A stretch of 22,988 bases of DNA from Mollicutes bacterium. Its GTDB lineage: Bacteria > Bacillota_I > Bacilli_A > RF39 > UBA660. The notes beneath the pieces were generated by a model. The model was not told where the DNA came from. It ran no database searches and worked only from the letters and a program-made list of their open reading frames with translations. Location: NCBI GenBank assembly GCA_003560455.1, contig PWIL01000077.1, positions 1-22,988 on the forward strand, given 5' to 3'. The position numbers and the translations under genes were made by a program. Below, one piece after another: positions 16,374-22,988 of the stretch (position 1 is its first letter; every line of letters begins with the position of its first letter).

Positions 16374-16694
16374 ATGGAAGAAATTGTTAAAATTTTTGAG
16401 GAACATTTAATATGGGTCATTGTTGGTGGTGTTCTTTTGGTGATGATTATAATAGGTTATTATGCTGAAAAAACAAATTTTGGGCGAAAAAAAACATCGC
16501 CGGTAAAAGATAAATCAGATAATGAACCGGTTCCGGAAGTTGCAAAAGAATCGGAAGAGGTCGTTGAACCAGAAATAAAAGAAGAGAAAAAAGATGATGC
16601 TAATTTGGAAAAAACGGAAGTAATTGACATTGCTTCAGTAAAAGAAAAAAAAGAAAAAACTGAAGAAAGTGAAGAAGATATGTGGAAATTTTAG
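16374..16694 (+). CDS. Single-span membrane protein with charged tail
   Basis: 106 residues with a very good ribosome site (GAGGAGG). One membrane helix is at about 13-31 (LIWVIVGGVLLVMIIIGYY); the short N-terminal part has net acidic charge, and the tail from 32 on is made almost entirely of Lys, Glu, Asp, Pro and Val, ending in EEDMWKF. The tail is probably disordered and cytoplasmic. No domain is recognised. Such proteins often link membrane and cytoplasmic partners, but nothing here fixes a function. It is transcribed from its own promoter and closed by a strong terminator, separating it from cdaA. Confidence 0.7.
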   Translation: MEEIVKIFEEHLIWVIVGGVLLVMIIIGYYAEKTNFGRKKTSPVKDKSDNEPVPEVAKESEEVVEPEIKEEKKDDANLEKTEVIDIASVKEKKEKTEESEEDMWKF

Positions 16695-16695
16695 C

Positions 16696-16725
16696 AAAAC
16701 ACCTTTTTTAAAAAAGGTGTTTTTA
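16696..16725 (+). terminator. Strong palindromic terminator
   Basis: A 28-bp perfect palindrome with arms AAAACACCTTTTTT / AAAAAAGGTGTTTT and a T run after it. It starts two bases after the stop codon. Confidence 0.9.
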
Positions 16726-16739
16726 TTTGACCAATTATA

Positions 16740-16748
16740 TGATATAAT
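16740..16748 (+). promoter_or_regulatory. Extended -10 promoter of cdaA-cdaR
   Basis: TGATATAAT (TATAAT 16743-16748) after the upstream terminator. A TTGACC at 16727-16732 is only 10 bases away and too close to be its -35. Confidence 0.6.
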
Positions 16749-16773
16749 TTAATGTGTTTAGATGGAGGTAAAA

Positions 16774-17607
16774 ATGACTTTAGAAAATGTAGGATTATTG
16801 TTATTAAAAATTGTTGATGTAATGATTATATGGCTAGTTCTTTATTATATTTTGAAAAATTTGCGAAATAATGTGCGGATGCTTCTTTTATTTAAAGGAA
16901 TTGCTTTTATAGTTTTATTGAAAGTGGTTGGTGATTTATTAAATTTGGTGGCAACTTCATATTTAATTGATTATATTATTATGTGGGGCCCGTTGGCATT
17001 GATTATTATTTTTCAACCGGAGATTAGAAATGTACTTGAACAAATTGGACGTAGTCAACTTTTAGGCAGACATAAAACATTGACTGTTGATGAACGGGAA
17101 AATTTGGTTTATGAAATTGGACAGGCAGTAGGGTCTTTGCAAAAGACAACTACTGGTGCTTTAATTGTAGTTGAACGTGATGTTTCATTAGCGGAATATA
17201 TTAATCGCTCAAAAAAAATCTATGCCGATATTTCTAGTGATTTATTGGTTTCTATCTTTTTCACCGACAGTCCACTACATGATGGGGGATTAATTATTCG
17301 TGGTGATAAAATTATTTCAGCGGGAGCTGTTTTTCCAACAAGTGATAATTTAAGAATTAGTAAACGCTTAGGAACTAGGCATCGTGCCGCATTAGGAATT
17401 GCGGAAGAAACAGATTGTATTGCGATTATTGTTTCGGAAGAAACTGGGCGAATTTCAGTTGCAGTTGATTCAGAATTAAAGTATAATTTAACATTGGAAG
17501 ATTTAAAAATGTTGTTATTAGAAGAACTTCGACCAAAAAAAATAGTTGAAGAAATATTAGATGATGAAGAAAAAGAAGATGGTGAGAAAAATGAAATCGA
17601 TCTTTAA
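16774..17607 (+). CDS. cdaA: Diadenylate cyclase CdaA
   Basis: 277 residues from the ATG at 16774; an ATG at 16762 overlaps the GGAGG ribosome site and is less likely. Three membrane helices occupy about 1-80, followed by MWGPLALIIIFQPEIRNVLEQIG, which is typical of CdaA. The DAC domain has LHDGG (D170-G172) and GTRHRAA (R202-H203-R204), the two motifs that bind and condense two ATP to c-di-AMP. The first motif is DGG where most family members have DGA. C-di-AMP controls potassium and osmolyte transport and cell-wall balance. The gene overlaps the start of cdaR by 17 bases. The glmM gene that commonly follows cdaA-cdaR is absent. Confidence 0.95.
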   Translation: MTLENVGLLLLKIVDVMIIWLVLYYILKNLRNNVRMLLLFKGIAFIVLLKVVGDLLNLVATSYLIDYIIMWGPLALIIIFQPEIRNVLEQIGRSQLLGRHKTLTVDERENLVYEIGQAVGSLQKTTTGALIVVERDVSLAEYINRSKKIYADISSDLLVSIFFTDSPLHDGGLIIRGDKIISAGAVFPTSDNLRISKRLGTRHRAALGIAEETDCIAIIVSEETGRISVAVDSELKYNLTLEDLKMLLLEELRPKKIVEEILDDEEKEDGEKNEIDL

Positions 17608-18925
17608 GAATTTGTCAAATTTTTTTGAAAAAGCAATTATTTTACCAGTAGGTAAAGTTATTTTAGTAATTAGCGAAAAAATTGTTGAGGTTAGTCGTAA
17701 TTTTGAAAAATGGTTAATGCATAAAACGGTGTTATTGTTTTTGTCATTGATCTTAGCGGTTTCAATTTTTATTTTAATTGATCAAAAATTATTAGTATTT
17801 ACTGAAAGTTCAGCTGAAGTAATTACTGATTTGGAAGTAGATGTTATTTATAACGAAGAAGCATATGTTATTGAATGAATACCAGAAAGTGTTGATTTAA
17901 CTTTAATTGGTAAACGTTCTGAATTAATGTTTGCCAAGCAAGCTTCAAATCATCAAGTTACCATTGATTTAACAGGTTTGTCCCCGGGAACGCATCGAGT
18001 AAGTATCGAGTATAAACAAGCCCTGCCATCAATTATGCATAGTGTAAATCCTTCGGTGGCAACAATTGTTATCTATCCTAAATTATCCGAAATTAAATCG
18101 TTATCAGTTGATGTCTTAAATCAAGATTCACTGTCCGAAAAATTTGTGATTAGTAATTTACAAGTTTCGACTGATACGGTGATTGTTAAGGGAGCGGAAA
18201 AAGATTTACAGCGGGTAGCTGTTGTAAAAGCATTAGTAGATTTAAATAATTTAGTTAATGCTGAGATTGGTGAGGCTATTTTACAAAATGTGCCGGTTAT
18301 TGCTTATGATAGCATGGGTCAAATTGTGGAAGTTGAAATTGAACCTTCCCGAGTTGATGCAACGATGCGGGTTGATTCGCCAAGTAAAGAGGTGCCGATT
18401 AGAGTTCGACCAGTTGGAACGGTTGATTTTGGGAAAGCGATTAGTTCGCTTGAATTAAGTGAGACTTCAGTTGAAATTTTTGGAAGTGAAGAAGTGCTTG
18501 ATAATATTAATTATATTGATGTCGAAGTCGATGTTGAAGGTTTAGCCGAAGATCGTGAAATGCGGGTTGATTTAAGATCGCCAATTGGTGTGCGAACCAT
18601 GAGTTTATCAAGTGTTGAAGTTAATGTTATTTTAGGTGAAGCAGTTGAACGAGAAGTTAGTGGCATTAATATTGAATATCGTAATTTAGAAACGGGTTAT
18701 TCGGTGCAAGGTTTGACTGAGCGTGATGTCCGAGTTATTGTTGGCTTGCAAGGTGTTGCTTCAGTGGTTGAAAATATTTCACCAGAGGATGTTCGAGCTT
18801 ATTTAGATTTAGCAGGTCTTGAACCTGGTGAACATGAGGTTGAAGTTGAAGTTGAAGGAACAGATGAACGTGTAAATTATATTGCAAAAACTAGACGAGT
18901 TACAATTAGAATCGTTGAAGAATAA
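17591..18925 (+). CDS. cdaR: CdaR/YbbR c-di-AMP cyclase regulator, interrupted by an in-frame TGA
   Basis: The frame from ATG 17591 to TAA 18923-18925 covers 444 codons, the length of a full YbbR protein. It encodes a cytoplasmic start, one membrane helix (46-63) and about four YbbR beta repeats outside (for example SVDLTLIGK, LSPGTHRVSIEY, VEIFGSEEVLDNI, LEPGEHEVEVEVEG). Codon 96 is TGA (17876-17878), while the frame on both sides continues as good YbbR sequence. The next in-frame ATG (17927) has no ribosome site and lies after the anchor. So the gene is either truncated to a 95-residue anchor, read through, or affected by a base error. CdaR normally binds CdaA and sets c-di-AMP output. Confidence 0.8.
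17876..17878 (+). other. In-frame TGA within cdaR
   Basis: The codon lies in YVIE-TGA-IPESVDLTLIG. By comparison with the usual YbbR pattern (YxVxGxPxxVxVxLxG, from memory) the expected residue is Gly, so GGA to TGA by one base change fits. TGA acts as a normal stop elsewhere in the window (3457-3459, 11011-11013, 15798-15800). Confidence 0.85.
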
Positions 18926-18950
18926 GGCTTTTTAAAAGTCTTATTTTTTT
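18921..18950 (+). terminator. Terminator after cdaR
   Basis: Stem AATAAGGC / GTCTTATT (one G-U pair) extended by TTTT/AAAA around a short loop, followed by eight T. It begins at the cdaR stop codon and sits just before the heat-shock operator region. Confidence 0.8.
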
Positions 18951-18960
18951 TATAAAATTT

Positions 18961-18987
18961 TTAGCAATCTGCTATTGACATTGCTAA
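18961..18987 (+). promoter_or_regulatory. Distal CIRCE-like operator
   Basis: TTAGCAATC, nine bases, CATTGCTAA: 15 of 18 match the CIRCE consensus TTAGCACTC-N9-GAGTGCTAA, with the same 9-base spacer. The extended arms TTTTTAGCAA (18958-18967) and TTGCTAAAAA (18981-18990) are a perfect 10-bp inverted repeat. It covers the -35 box. Confidence 0.75.
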
Positions 18988-19004
18988 AAACAGGGTGTTA
19001 TAAT
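18975..19004 (+). promoter_or_regulatory. Consensus promoter of the hrcA-grpE-dnaK-dnaJ operon
   Basis: TTGACA (18975-18980) and TATAAT (18999-19004), both perfect, with an 18-base spacer and TG one base before the -10. Transcription should start near 19011. Confidence 0.93.
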
Positions 19005-19008
19005 GGAG

Positions 19009-19035
19009 TTGTCGCTCGTGGTGTCTAAGTGCTAA
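19009..19035 (+). promoter_or_regulatory. Proximal CIRCE operator at the transcription start
   Basis: TTGTCGCTC, nine bases, AAGTGCTAA: 14 of 18 match CIRCE, with the right half 8 of 9. It follows the -10 by four bases and runs up to the ribosome site of hrcA, the classical position for HrcA repression. Confidence 0.88.
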
Positions 19036-19047
19036 AAGGAGGCCATT

Positions 19048-20046
19048 ATGTTAACAAATCGGCAAGAAAAAATATTTAAATTAATTGTTGAAGAGTATAT
19101 TGCTTCAGCACAAGCAATTGGCTCAAAGGCAATTTGTGAGCAAATTAATTGTTCTAGCGCGACTGTGCGAAATGAAATGGTTGTTTTGGAAAATAAAGGT
19201 TTAATTGAAAAAACCCACATTTCATCTGGACGCGTTCCGAGTGAAGATGGCTATCGCTATTATGTTGATCATTTAATGCAACCAAAAGAACTCAGTGGTG
19301 AAGACATGTTAAAACTACAAACAATTTTTCACAATAATTCATTAGAACTTAGTGATGTAATTAATAAAAGTATGGAAATTGTCAGTGATTTAACAAATTA
19401 TACATCAGTTGTTTTAGGAACATCATCAAGTGATAATTTAATTGCAAAAGTGGAAGTTGTGCTAGCTAGTGAAAATAAATTGGTTGCTTTATTGATTACT
19501 GATCGTGGTCATGTTGAGCATAAAAATATTATTTTAGCCAAAAACATTAGTATGCTAGAAGTCAAAAAAACGGTTGAAATTATTAACCGTTTAATCGTTG
19601 GAACGCCGATTAATGAGGCAGGTCAAGTATTAGAGTATAAAATTAAACCAGTAATTGAGAAACAGATTAAGCAACATGAGATTTTATATAATGCCTTTTA
19701 TGAAGCTTTTAAGGATGTTGCTGAACATAATGAAGTCAAAATAAAAGGAACTAGTAAATTTTTAACTCAACCAGAGTTTGATGATAGTAAAAAAATAAAA
19801 GAAATTTTAACCAAATTTGATGACCCAGAATTGATTAATAAAATAAAAACAGATGATAATGGCGTGAAAGTTTATATTGGAAGTGAAAGTGAATTTGATG
19901 ATGATGTCGGAATTATTAAACTGAACTATAAAGTAGCTGGTGAGCGTGGAACAATTGCAATCATTGGACCCAAACGAATGGAATATGATCGAGTCTTAGC
20001 ACTTTTAAATTTTATTAACGAGAATATAGGAGGTAGTGATGAGTAA
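19048..20046 (+). CDS. hrcA: Heat-inducible transcription repressor HrcA
   Basis: 332 residues, the normal HrcA length. The N-terminal winged helix is clear: NRQEKIFKLIVEEYIASAQAIGSK, then CSSATVRNEMVVLENKGLIEKTHISSGRVPSEDGYRYYVD (about 36-75). The dimerisation and inserted domains follow, with the conserved end IGPKRMEYDRVLALLNFI. HrcA binds CIRCE and represses chaperone operons until GroEL is drawn away by unfolded protein. The ribosome site AAAGGAGG touches the proximal CIRCE element, so the repressor controls its own synthesis. The last codons overlap the start of grpE. Confidence 0.97.
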   Translation: MLTNRQEKIFKLIVEEYIASAQAIGSKAICEQINCSSATVRNEMVVLENKGLIEKTHISSGRVPSEDGYRYYVDHLMQPKELSGEDMLKLQTIFHNNSLELSDVINKSMEIVSDLTNYTSVVLGTSSSDNLIAKVEVVLASENKLVALLITDRGHVEHKNIILAKNISMLEVKKTVEIINRLIVGTPINEAGQVLEYKIKPVIEKQIKQHEILYNAFYEAFKDVAEHNEVKIKGTSKFLTQPEFDDSKKIKEILTKFDDPELINKIKTDDNGVKVYIGSESEFDDDVGIIKLNYKVAGERGTIAIIGPKRMEYDRVLALLNFINENIGGSDE

Positions 20047-20548
20047 GGAAGAAAAAAAAGAGAAAAAAAAGAAAAATGAAAAACAAGAATTAGAAGAAAA
20101 AATAAAACATTTAGAAACAGAAGTTGCTGATGTTGAAGAAAAACTAATTCGTAATCAAGCAGAAACAATTAATTATCGAAAAAGAAAAGAAGAAGAATTT
20201 CAACGATTAGCACAAATGGCGAATGCGGAAGTTATTAAAGCAATCCTGCCATATCTTGATGATTTTGAACGAGCGATTGCGATGGATCATGATGCACCTG
20301 ATGATGAAATTTCCAAATTTTTAAATGGCTTTAAAATGATTCATGATAACTTTATGAATACCTTATATCAATTTAATTTAAAAGAAATTGATGGTGATAA
20401 TAAACCATTTGATCCAATTTATCATGAAGCGATGTTAAAAGAAAAAGTAGAAGGGGTTGAACCGGGGATGGTTCTTGAAGTACTAGAAAAAGGATATTTG
20501 TTAAATGACAAAGTTTTAAGACCAGCCAAGGTTAAAGTAAGTGAATAA
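20039..20548 (+). CDS. grpE: Nucleotide exchange factor GrpE
   Basis: 169 residues. The ATG at 20039 is preferred, with AGGAGG five bases before it inside the hrcA end; a GTG three bases earlier is in frame but closer to the site. A highly charged Lys/Glu start leads into the long paired coiled coil (about 15-60, with NYRKRKEEEFQRLAQMANAEVI). The four-helix section and the beta wing follow, with the conserved NKPFDPIYHEAM. GrpE dimers release ADP from DnaK. The gene overlaps hrcA by eight bases and precedes dnaK by 19. Confidence 0.96.
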   Translation: MSKEEKKEKKKKNEKQELEEKIKHLETEVADVEEKLIRNQAETINYRKRKEEEFQRLAQMANAEVIKAILPYLDDFERAIAMDHDAPDDEISKFLNGFKMIHDNFMNTLYQFNLKEIDGDNKPFDPIYHEAMLKEKVEGVEPGMVLEVLEKGYLLNDKVLRPAKVKVSE

Positions 20549-20567
20549 AAGAAAGGAATGATGAAAA

Positions 20568-22400
20568 ATGAGTAAAATTATAGGAATTGATTTAGGAACA
20601 ACAAATAGTTGTGTTGCCGTTTTTGAAGGCGGTGAAGCAAAAATTATTGCAAATCCAGAAGGAGGTAGAACAACACCATCGATTGTGGCTTTTAAAGGTG
20701 AGGAACGTTTTATCGGTGAATCAGCAAAAAGACAAATGCTGACTAATCCAAATGCGATTACATCGGTCAAAAGAAAAATGGGAACTAAAGAAAAAATTGA
20801 AGTTGATGATAAAAAATATACACCAGAAGAAATTAGTGCCATGATTTTAGGTGAATTAAAAAAGACAGCTGAAAGTTATTTAGGAAGTGAAGTAAAAAAA
20901 GCTGTCATTACGGTACCGGCATATTTTAATGATGCAGAAAGACAAGCAACGAAAAATGCTGGAAAAATTGCTGGTTTAGAAGTAGAGAGAATTATTAATG
21001 AACCAACTGCAGCGGCTTTAGCATATGGTCTTGATAAACAAGAAAAAGCGGAAAAGATTTTAGTTTATGATTTAGGTGGTGGAACATTTGATGTTTCAAT
21101 TCTTGAATTAGGCGATGGTGTCTTTGAAGTAAAATCAACAAGTGGTAATAACCGTCTTGGTGGTGATGATTTTGATCAAAGAATTATTGATTATTTAGTT
21201 GAAGAGTTTAAAAAAGAAAATGGGGTTGATTTAACTAAAGATAAAATGGCGATGCAACGCTTAAAAGATGCCGCTGAAAAAGCAAAAAAAGAATTAAGTG
21301 GTGTAACAACAACCCAAATTTCATTGCCGTTTATTTCGCAAGGTGAAGATGGACCAATCCATTTTGAAAAAAGTTTAAGTCGAGCTAAGTTTGAAGAATT
21401 AGTTGATGATCTAATCGAATCAACATTAAAGCCAATGCGAGCAGCAATTAAAGATGCTGATATTAAAAAAGATGAAATAGATAAAGTGATTTTAGTTGGT
21501 GGGTCAACGAGAATTCCAAAAGTTATTGAGTTAGTAGAAAAAGAAATTGGTAAACCAGCTAGCAAAAATGTTAATCCAGATGAAGTGGTGGCGGCTGGCG
21601 CAGCGATTCAAGCTGGAGTTTTAGCTGGTGACGTTGATGATATTGTTTTATTAGATGTAACGCCATTGTCACTTGGAATTGAAACAATGGGCAATGTGAT
21701 GACAAAATTAATTGAACGTAATACAACTATTCCATCAAGTAAAAGCCAAGTTTTTTCAACCGCAGCCGATAATCAGCCAGCTGTTGACATTCATGTTTTA
21801 CAAGGTGAGCGACCGATGGCTGGTGATAACAAAACTTTAGGACGTTTTCAATTAACTGATATTCCACCCGCACCAAGAGGAGTTCCGCAAATTGAAGTTT
21901 CTTTTGATATTGATGCTAATGGAATTGTTAATGTTAAAGCAAAAGACTTAGGAACTAACAAAGAACAATCAATTACGATTACTTCTTCAACCGCTTTATC
22001 AGAAGAAGAAGTTGCCGAAATGGTTAAAGAAGCAGAAGCTAATAAAGAAGCTGATGCTAAGAAAAAAGAAGAAGCAGATTTGAAAAATGAAGCTGAACAA
22101 TTAGTTTTTGCAACAGAAAAAGCAATTAAAGATTTAGGTGAAAAAGTTGATGAAAAAGAAAAAGAAGAAGCAGAAGGTTTAGTTAAAGAACTAAAAGAAG
22201 CTTTAGAGAAAAACGAACTTGATAAAATAAGAGAGAAAAAAGAAAAATTGTCAGAAGTATCAATGAAATTAGCAACTAAAGTCTATGAAGGACAAGCTAA
22301 ACAAACTGAAAACTCACAAGCTGAGGCAACCGAAGAAAAAACTGATGAAGAAAACAATGATGATGAAAAAGTTGTTGACGCTGAGTATGAGGAAAAGTAA
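20568..22400 (+). CDS. dnaK: Chaperone protein DnaK (Hsp70)
   Basis: 610 residues, the length of Gram-positive DnaK, which lacks a stretch in the N-terminal quadrant found in proteobacteria. ATPase motifs include GIDLGTTNSCVAVFEGG (5-21), NEPTAAALAYGLD, VYDLGGGTFDVS and LVGGSTRIPKV. The linker is DIVLLDVTPLSLGIE, followed by the substrate domain (QVFSTAADNQPAVDIHVLQGE). A helical lid and an acidic disordered tail end in VVDAEYEEK. It binds unfolded chains under the control of DnaJ and GrpE. Ribosome site GAAAGGA, start ATG 20568. Confidence 0.98.
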   Translation: MSKIIGIDLGTTNSCVAVFEGGEAKIIANPEGGRTTPSIVAFKGEERFIGESAKRQMLTNPNAITSVKRKMGTKEKIEVDDKKYTPEEISAMILGELKKTAESYLGSEVKKAVITVPAYFNDAERQATKNAGKIAGLEVERIINEPTAAALAYGLDKQEKAEKILVYDLGGGTFDVSILELGDGVFEVKSTSGNNRLGGDDFDQRIIDYLVEEFKKENGVDLTKDKMAMQRLKDAAEKAKKELSGVTTTQISLPFISQGEDGPIHFEKSLSRAKFEELVDDLIESTLKPMRAAIKDADIKKDEIDKVILVGGSTRIPKVIELVEKEIGKPASKNVNPDEVVAAGAAIQAGVLAGDVDDIVLLDVTPLSLGIETMGNVMTKLIERNTTIPSSKSQVFSTAADNQPAVDIHVLQGERPMAGDNKTLGRFQLTDIPPAPRGVPQIEVSFDIDANGIVNVKAKDLGTNKEQSITITSSTALSEEEVAEMVKEAEANKEADAKKKEEADLKNEAEQLVFATEKAIKDLGEKVDEKEKEEAEGLVKELKEALEKNELDKIREKKEKLSEVSMKLATKVYEGQAKQTENSQAEATEEKTDEENNDDEKVVDAEYEEK

Positions 22401-22420
22401 AAAGTCTTGATAGGCTTTTT
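22399..22420 (+). terminator. Weak hairpin between dnaK and dnaJ
   Basis: Stem AAAAAGTC / GGCTTTTT (one G-U pair) with a six-base loop, starting in the dnaK stop codon. Only a short T run inside the arm follows, so partial termination or mRNA processing is more likely than a full stop. Confidence 0.5.
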
Positions 22421-22444
22421 CTCATTTAAAGAAAGGATAACATA

Positions 22445-22988
22445 ATGAATAAAAAAGATTACTATGAGATTTTAGGTGTTAGTAAAGATGCCTCAGCAGC
22501 CGAAATAAAAAGCGCTTTTCGTAAATTAGCAAAAAAATATCATCCTGATGTATCAAAAGAAGCGGATGCCGCTGAAAAATTTAAAGAAGCGCAAGAAGCT
22601 TATGCAGTGTTAAGTGATGAAAATAAAAGAGCACAATATGATCAACATGGGCATGCGGCATTTTCTGGACCTGAAGGTGGCGGTTTTGACTTTTCGGACT
22701 TTGATTTTTCAGATATTTTTGGCGATATCTTTGGTGCTAGTGGTTTTGGTGATATGTTTGGCGGCAGAGGTCGAAGTAACCGACCACGAAAAGGTCGCGA
22801 TATTTTAAATAGGATGGAAATTACTTTTGAAGAAGCCGTGTTTGGCGCTAAAAAAACAATTGAGGTGTTAGCTTCAGAAACTTGTGCTGATTGTGATGGT
22901 GCTGGCGGACATGATGTGTCTGTCTGTCCTGATTGTGGCGGTAGCGGCCATGTTGATGTTGAACAACGAACAATGTTTGGTACTTTCC
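22445..22988 (+). CDS. dnaJ: Chaperone protein DnaJ (N-terminal part, runs off the window)
   Basis: 181 codons are present and the frame stays open to the end of the window. The J domain spans about 5-70 with HPD at 33-35, which triggers ATP hydrolysis by DnaK. Next come the Gly/Phe-rich linker (FSDFDFSDIFGDIFGASGFGDMFGG) and an Arg-rich step, then the zinc-binding domain, of which two CxxCxGxG repeats (CADCDGAG, CPDCGGSG) are visible. ATG 22445 has GAAAGGA upstream. It ends the HrcA-controlled operon, as in many Gram-positives. Confidence 0.97.
   Translation, partial: MNKKDYYEILGVSKDASAAEIKSAFRKLAKKYHPDVSKEADAAEKFKEAQEAYAVLSDENKRAQYDQHGHAAFSGPEGGGFDFSDFDFSDIFGDIFGASGFGDMFGGRGRSNRPRKGRDILNRMEITFEEAVFGAKKTIEVLASETCADCDGAGGHDVSVCPDCGGSGHVDVEQRTMFGTF

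Noticed and set aside
17876..17878. Selenocysteine codon
   Set aside because: YbbR proteins have no redox Cys at this position, and no convincing stem-loop follows the TGA.
18258..18458. Plus-strand frame inside cdaR
   Set aside because: It is a shifted frame within the YbbR repeats, with no ribosome site or family resemblance.
17591..18925. Frameshift as the cause of the cdaR split
   Set aside because: Both parts are in the same frame, and the sequence continues in register directly after the TGA.
22614..22808. Separate short gene in the dnaJ region
   Set aside because: It is a shifted frame of dnaJ; the true frame from 22445 shows the J domain, Gly/Phe linker and zinc repeats.
1..22988. 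UGA read as Trp (genetic code 4) or as Gly (code 25)
   Set aside because: The Trp codons read in the annotated genes are TGG, conserved genes other than cdaR have no internal TGA, and TGA ends three genes, two of them in ATGA overlaps with the next gene.

Overview
The window looks like a chromosomal segment of a low-GC, Gram-positive-type bacterium (Bacillota or a walled relative of the Mollicutes). The DNA is very AT-rich, roughly 30% GC by eye. Most genes have strong AGGAGG-type ribosome sites, with occasional GTG and TTG starts. The gene set is typical of that group: MurT/GatD, CdaA/CdaR, WhiA, RNase J, YlxM, and an hrcA-grpE-dnaK-dnaJ operon controlled by CIRCE. MurT/GatD act on lipid II, so a peptidoglycan wall is likely. 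The exact lineage cannot be fixed from sequence alone. No tRNA, rRNA, CRISPR array, insertion sequence or phage gene was seen, and no gene-free stretch exceeds 300 bases.

Layout. 1-256: 3' end of valS (+). 342-1112: SDR dehydrogenase (+) with terminator. 1169-1978: divergent sigma-70 factor (+). 2025-2819: MscS channel (+), ending in a perfect 28-bp palindrome shared with the convergent gatD/murT operon (-, 2822-4773). 4925-7896: DUF1295, DUF2177, uvsE and whiA (+), one operon converging on RNase J (-, 7908-9569) over a shared hairpin. 9693-16302: a tight eight-gene operon (+): ftsY, a three-span membrane protein, ylxM, a HerA-like ATPase, an unknown membrane-anchored protein, a stand-alone Clp-D1-like AAA+ ATPase, a membrane-anchored protein with a possible thioredoxin-like fold, and trmL. 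16374-16694: a single-span acidic-tailed protein (+) with its own promoter and terminator. 16774-18925: cdaA and cdaR (+). cdaR carries an in-frame TGA at codon 96. 18958-22988: hrcA, grpE, dnaK and the start of dnaJ (+), behind a consensus promoter bracketed by two CIRCE-like operators.

Most of this is housekeeping: protein targeting (FtsY, YlxM), protein quality control (HrcA, GrpE, DnaK, DnaJ), RNA decay (RNase J), wall modification (MurT/GatD) and c-di-AMP signalling (CdaA/CdaR). The least explained part is 11303-15800, where HerA, a solitary Clp-type AAA+ module and two membrane-anchored unknown proteins are packed between ftsY/ylxM and trmL. The most striking single-base observation is the TGA in cdaR, where the family would be expected to have a conserved Gly. 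Other oddities are a GatD with Thr in place of its catalytic His and a sigma factor lacking the Trp pair of region 2.3.
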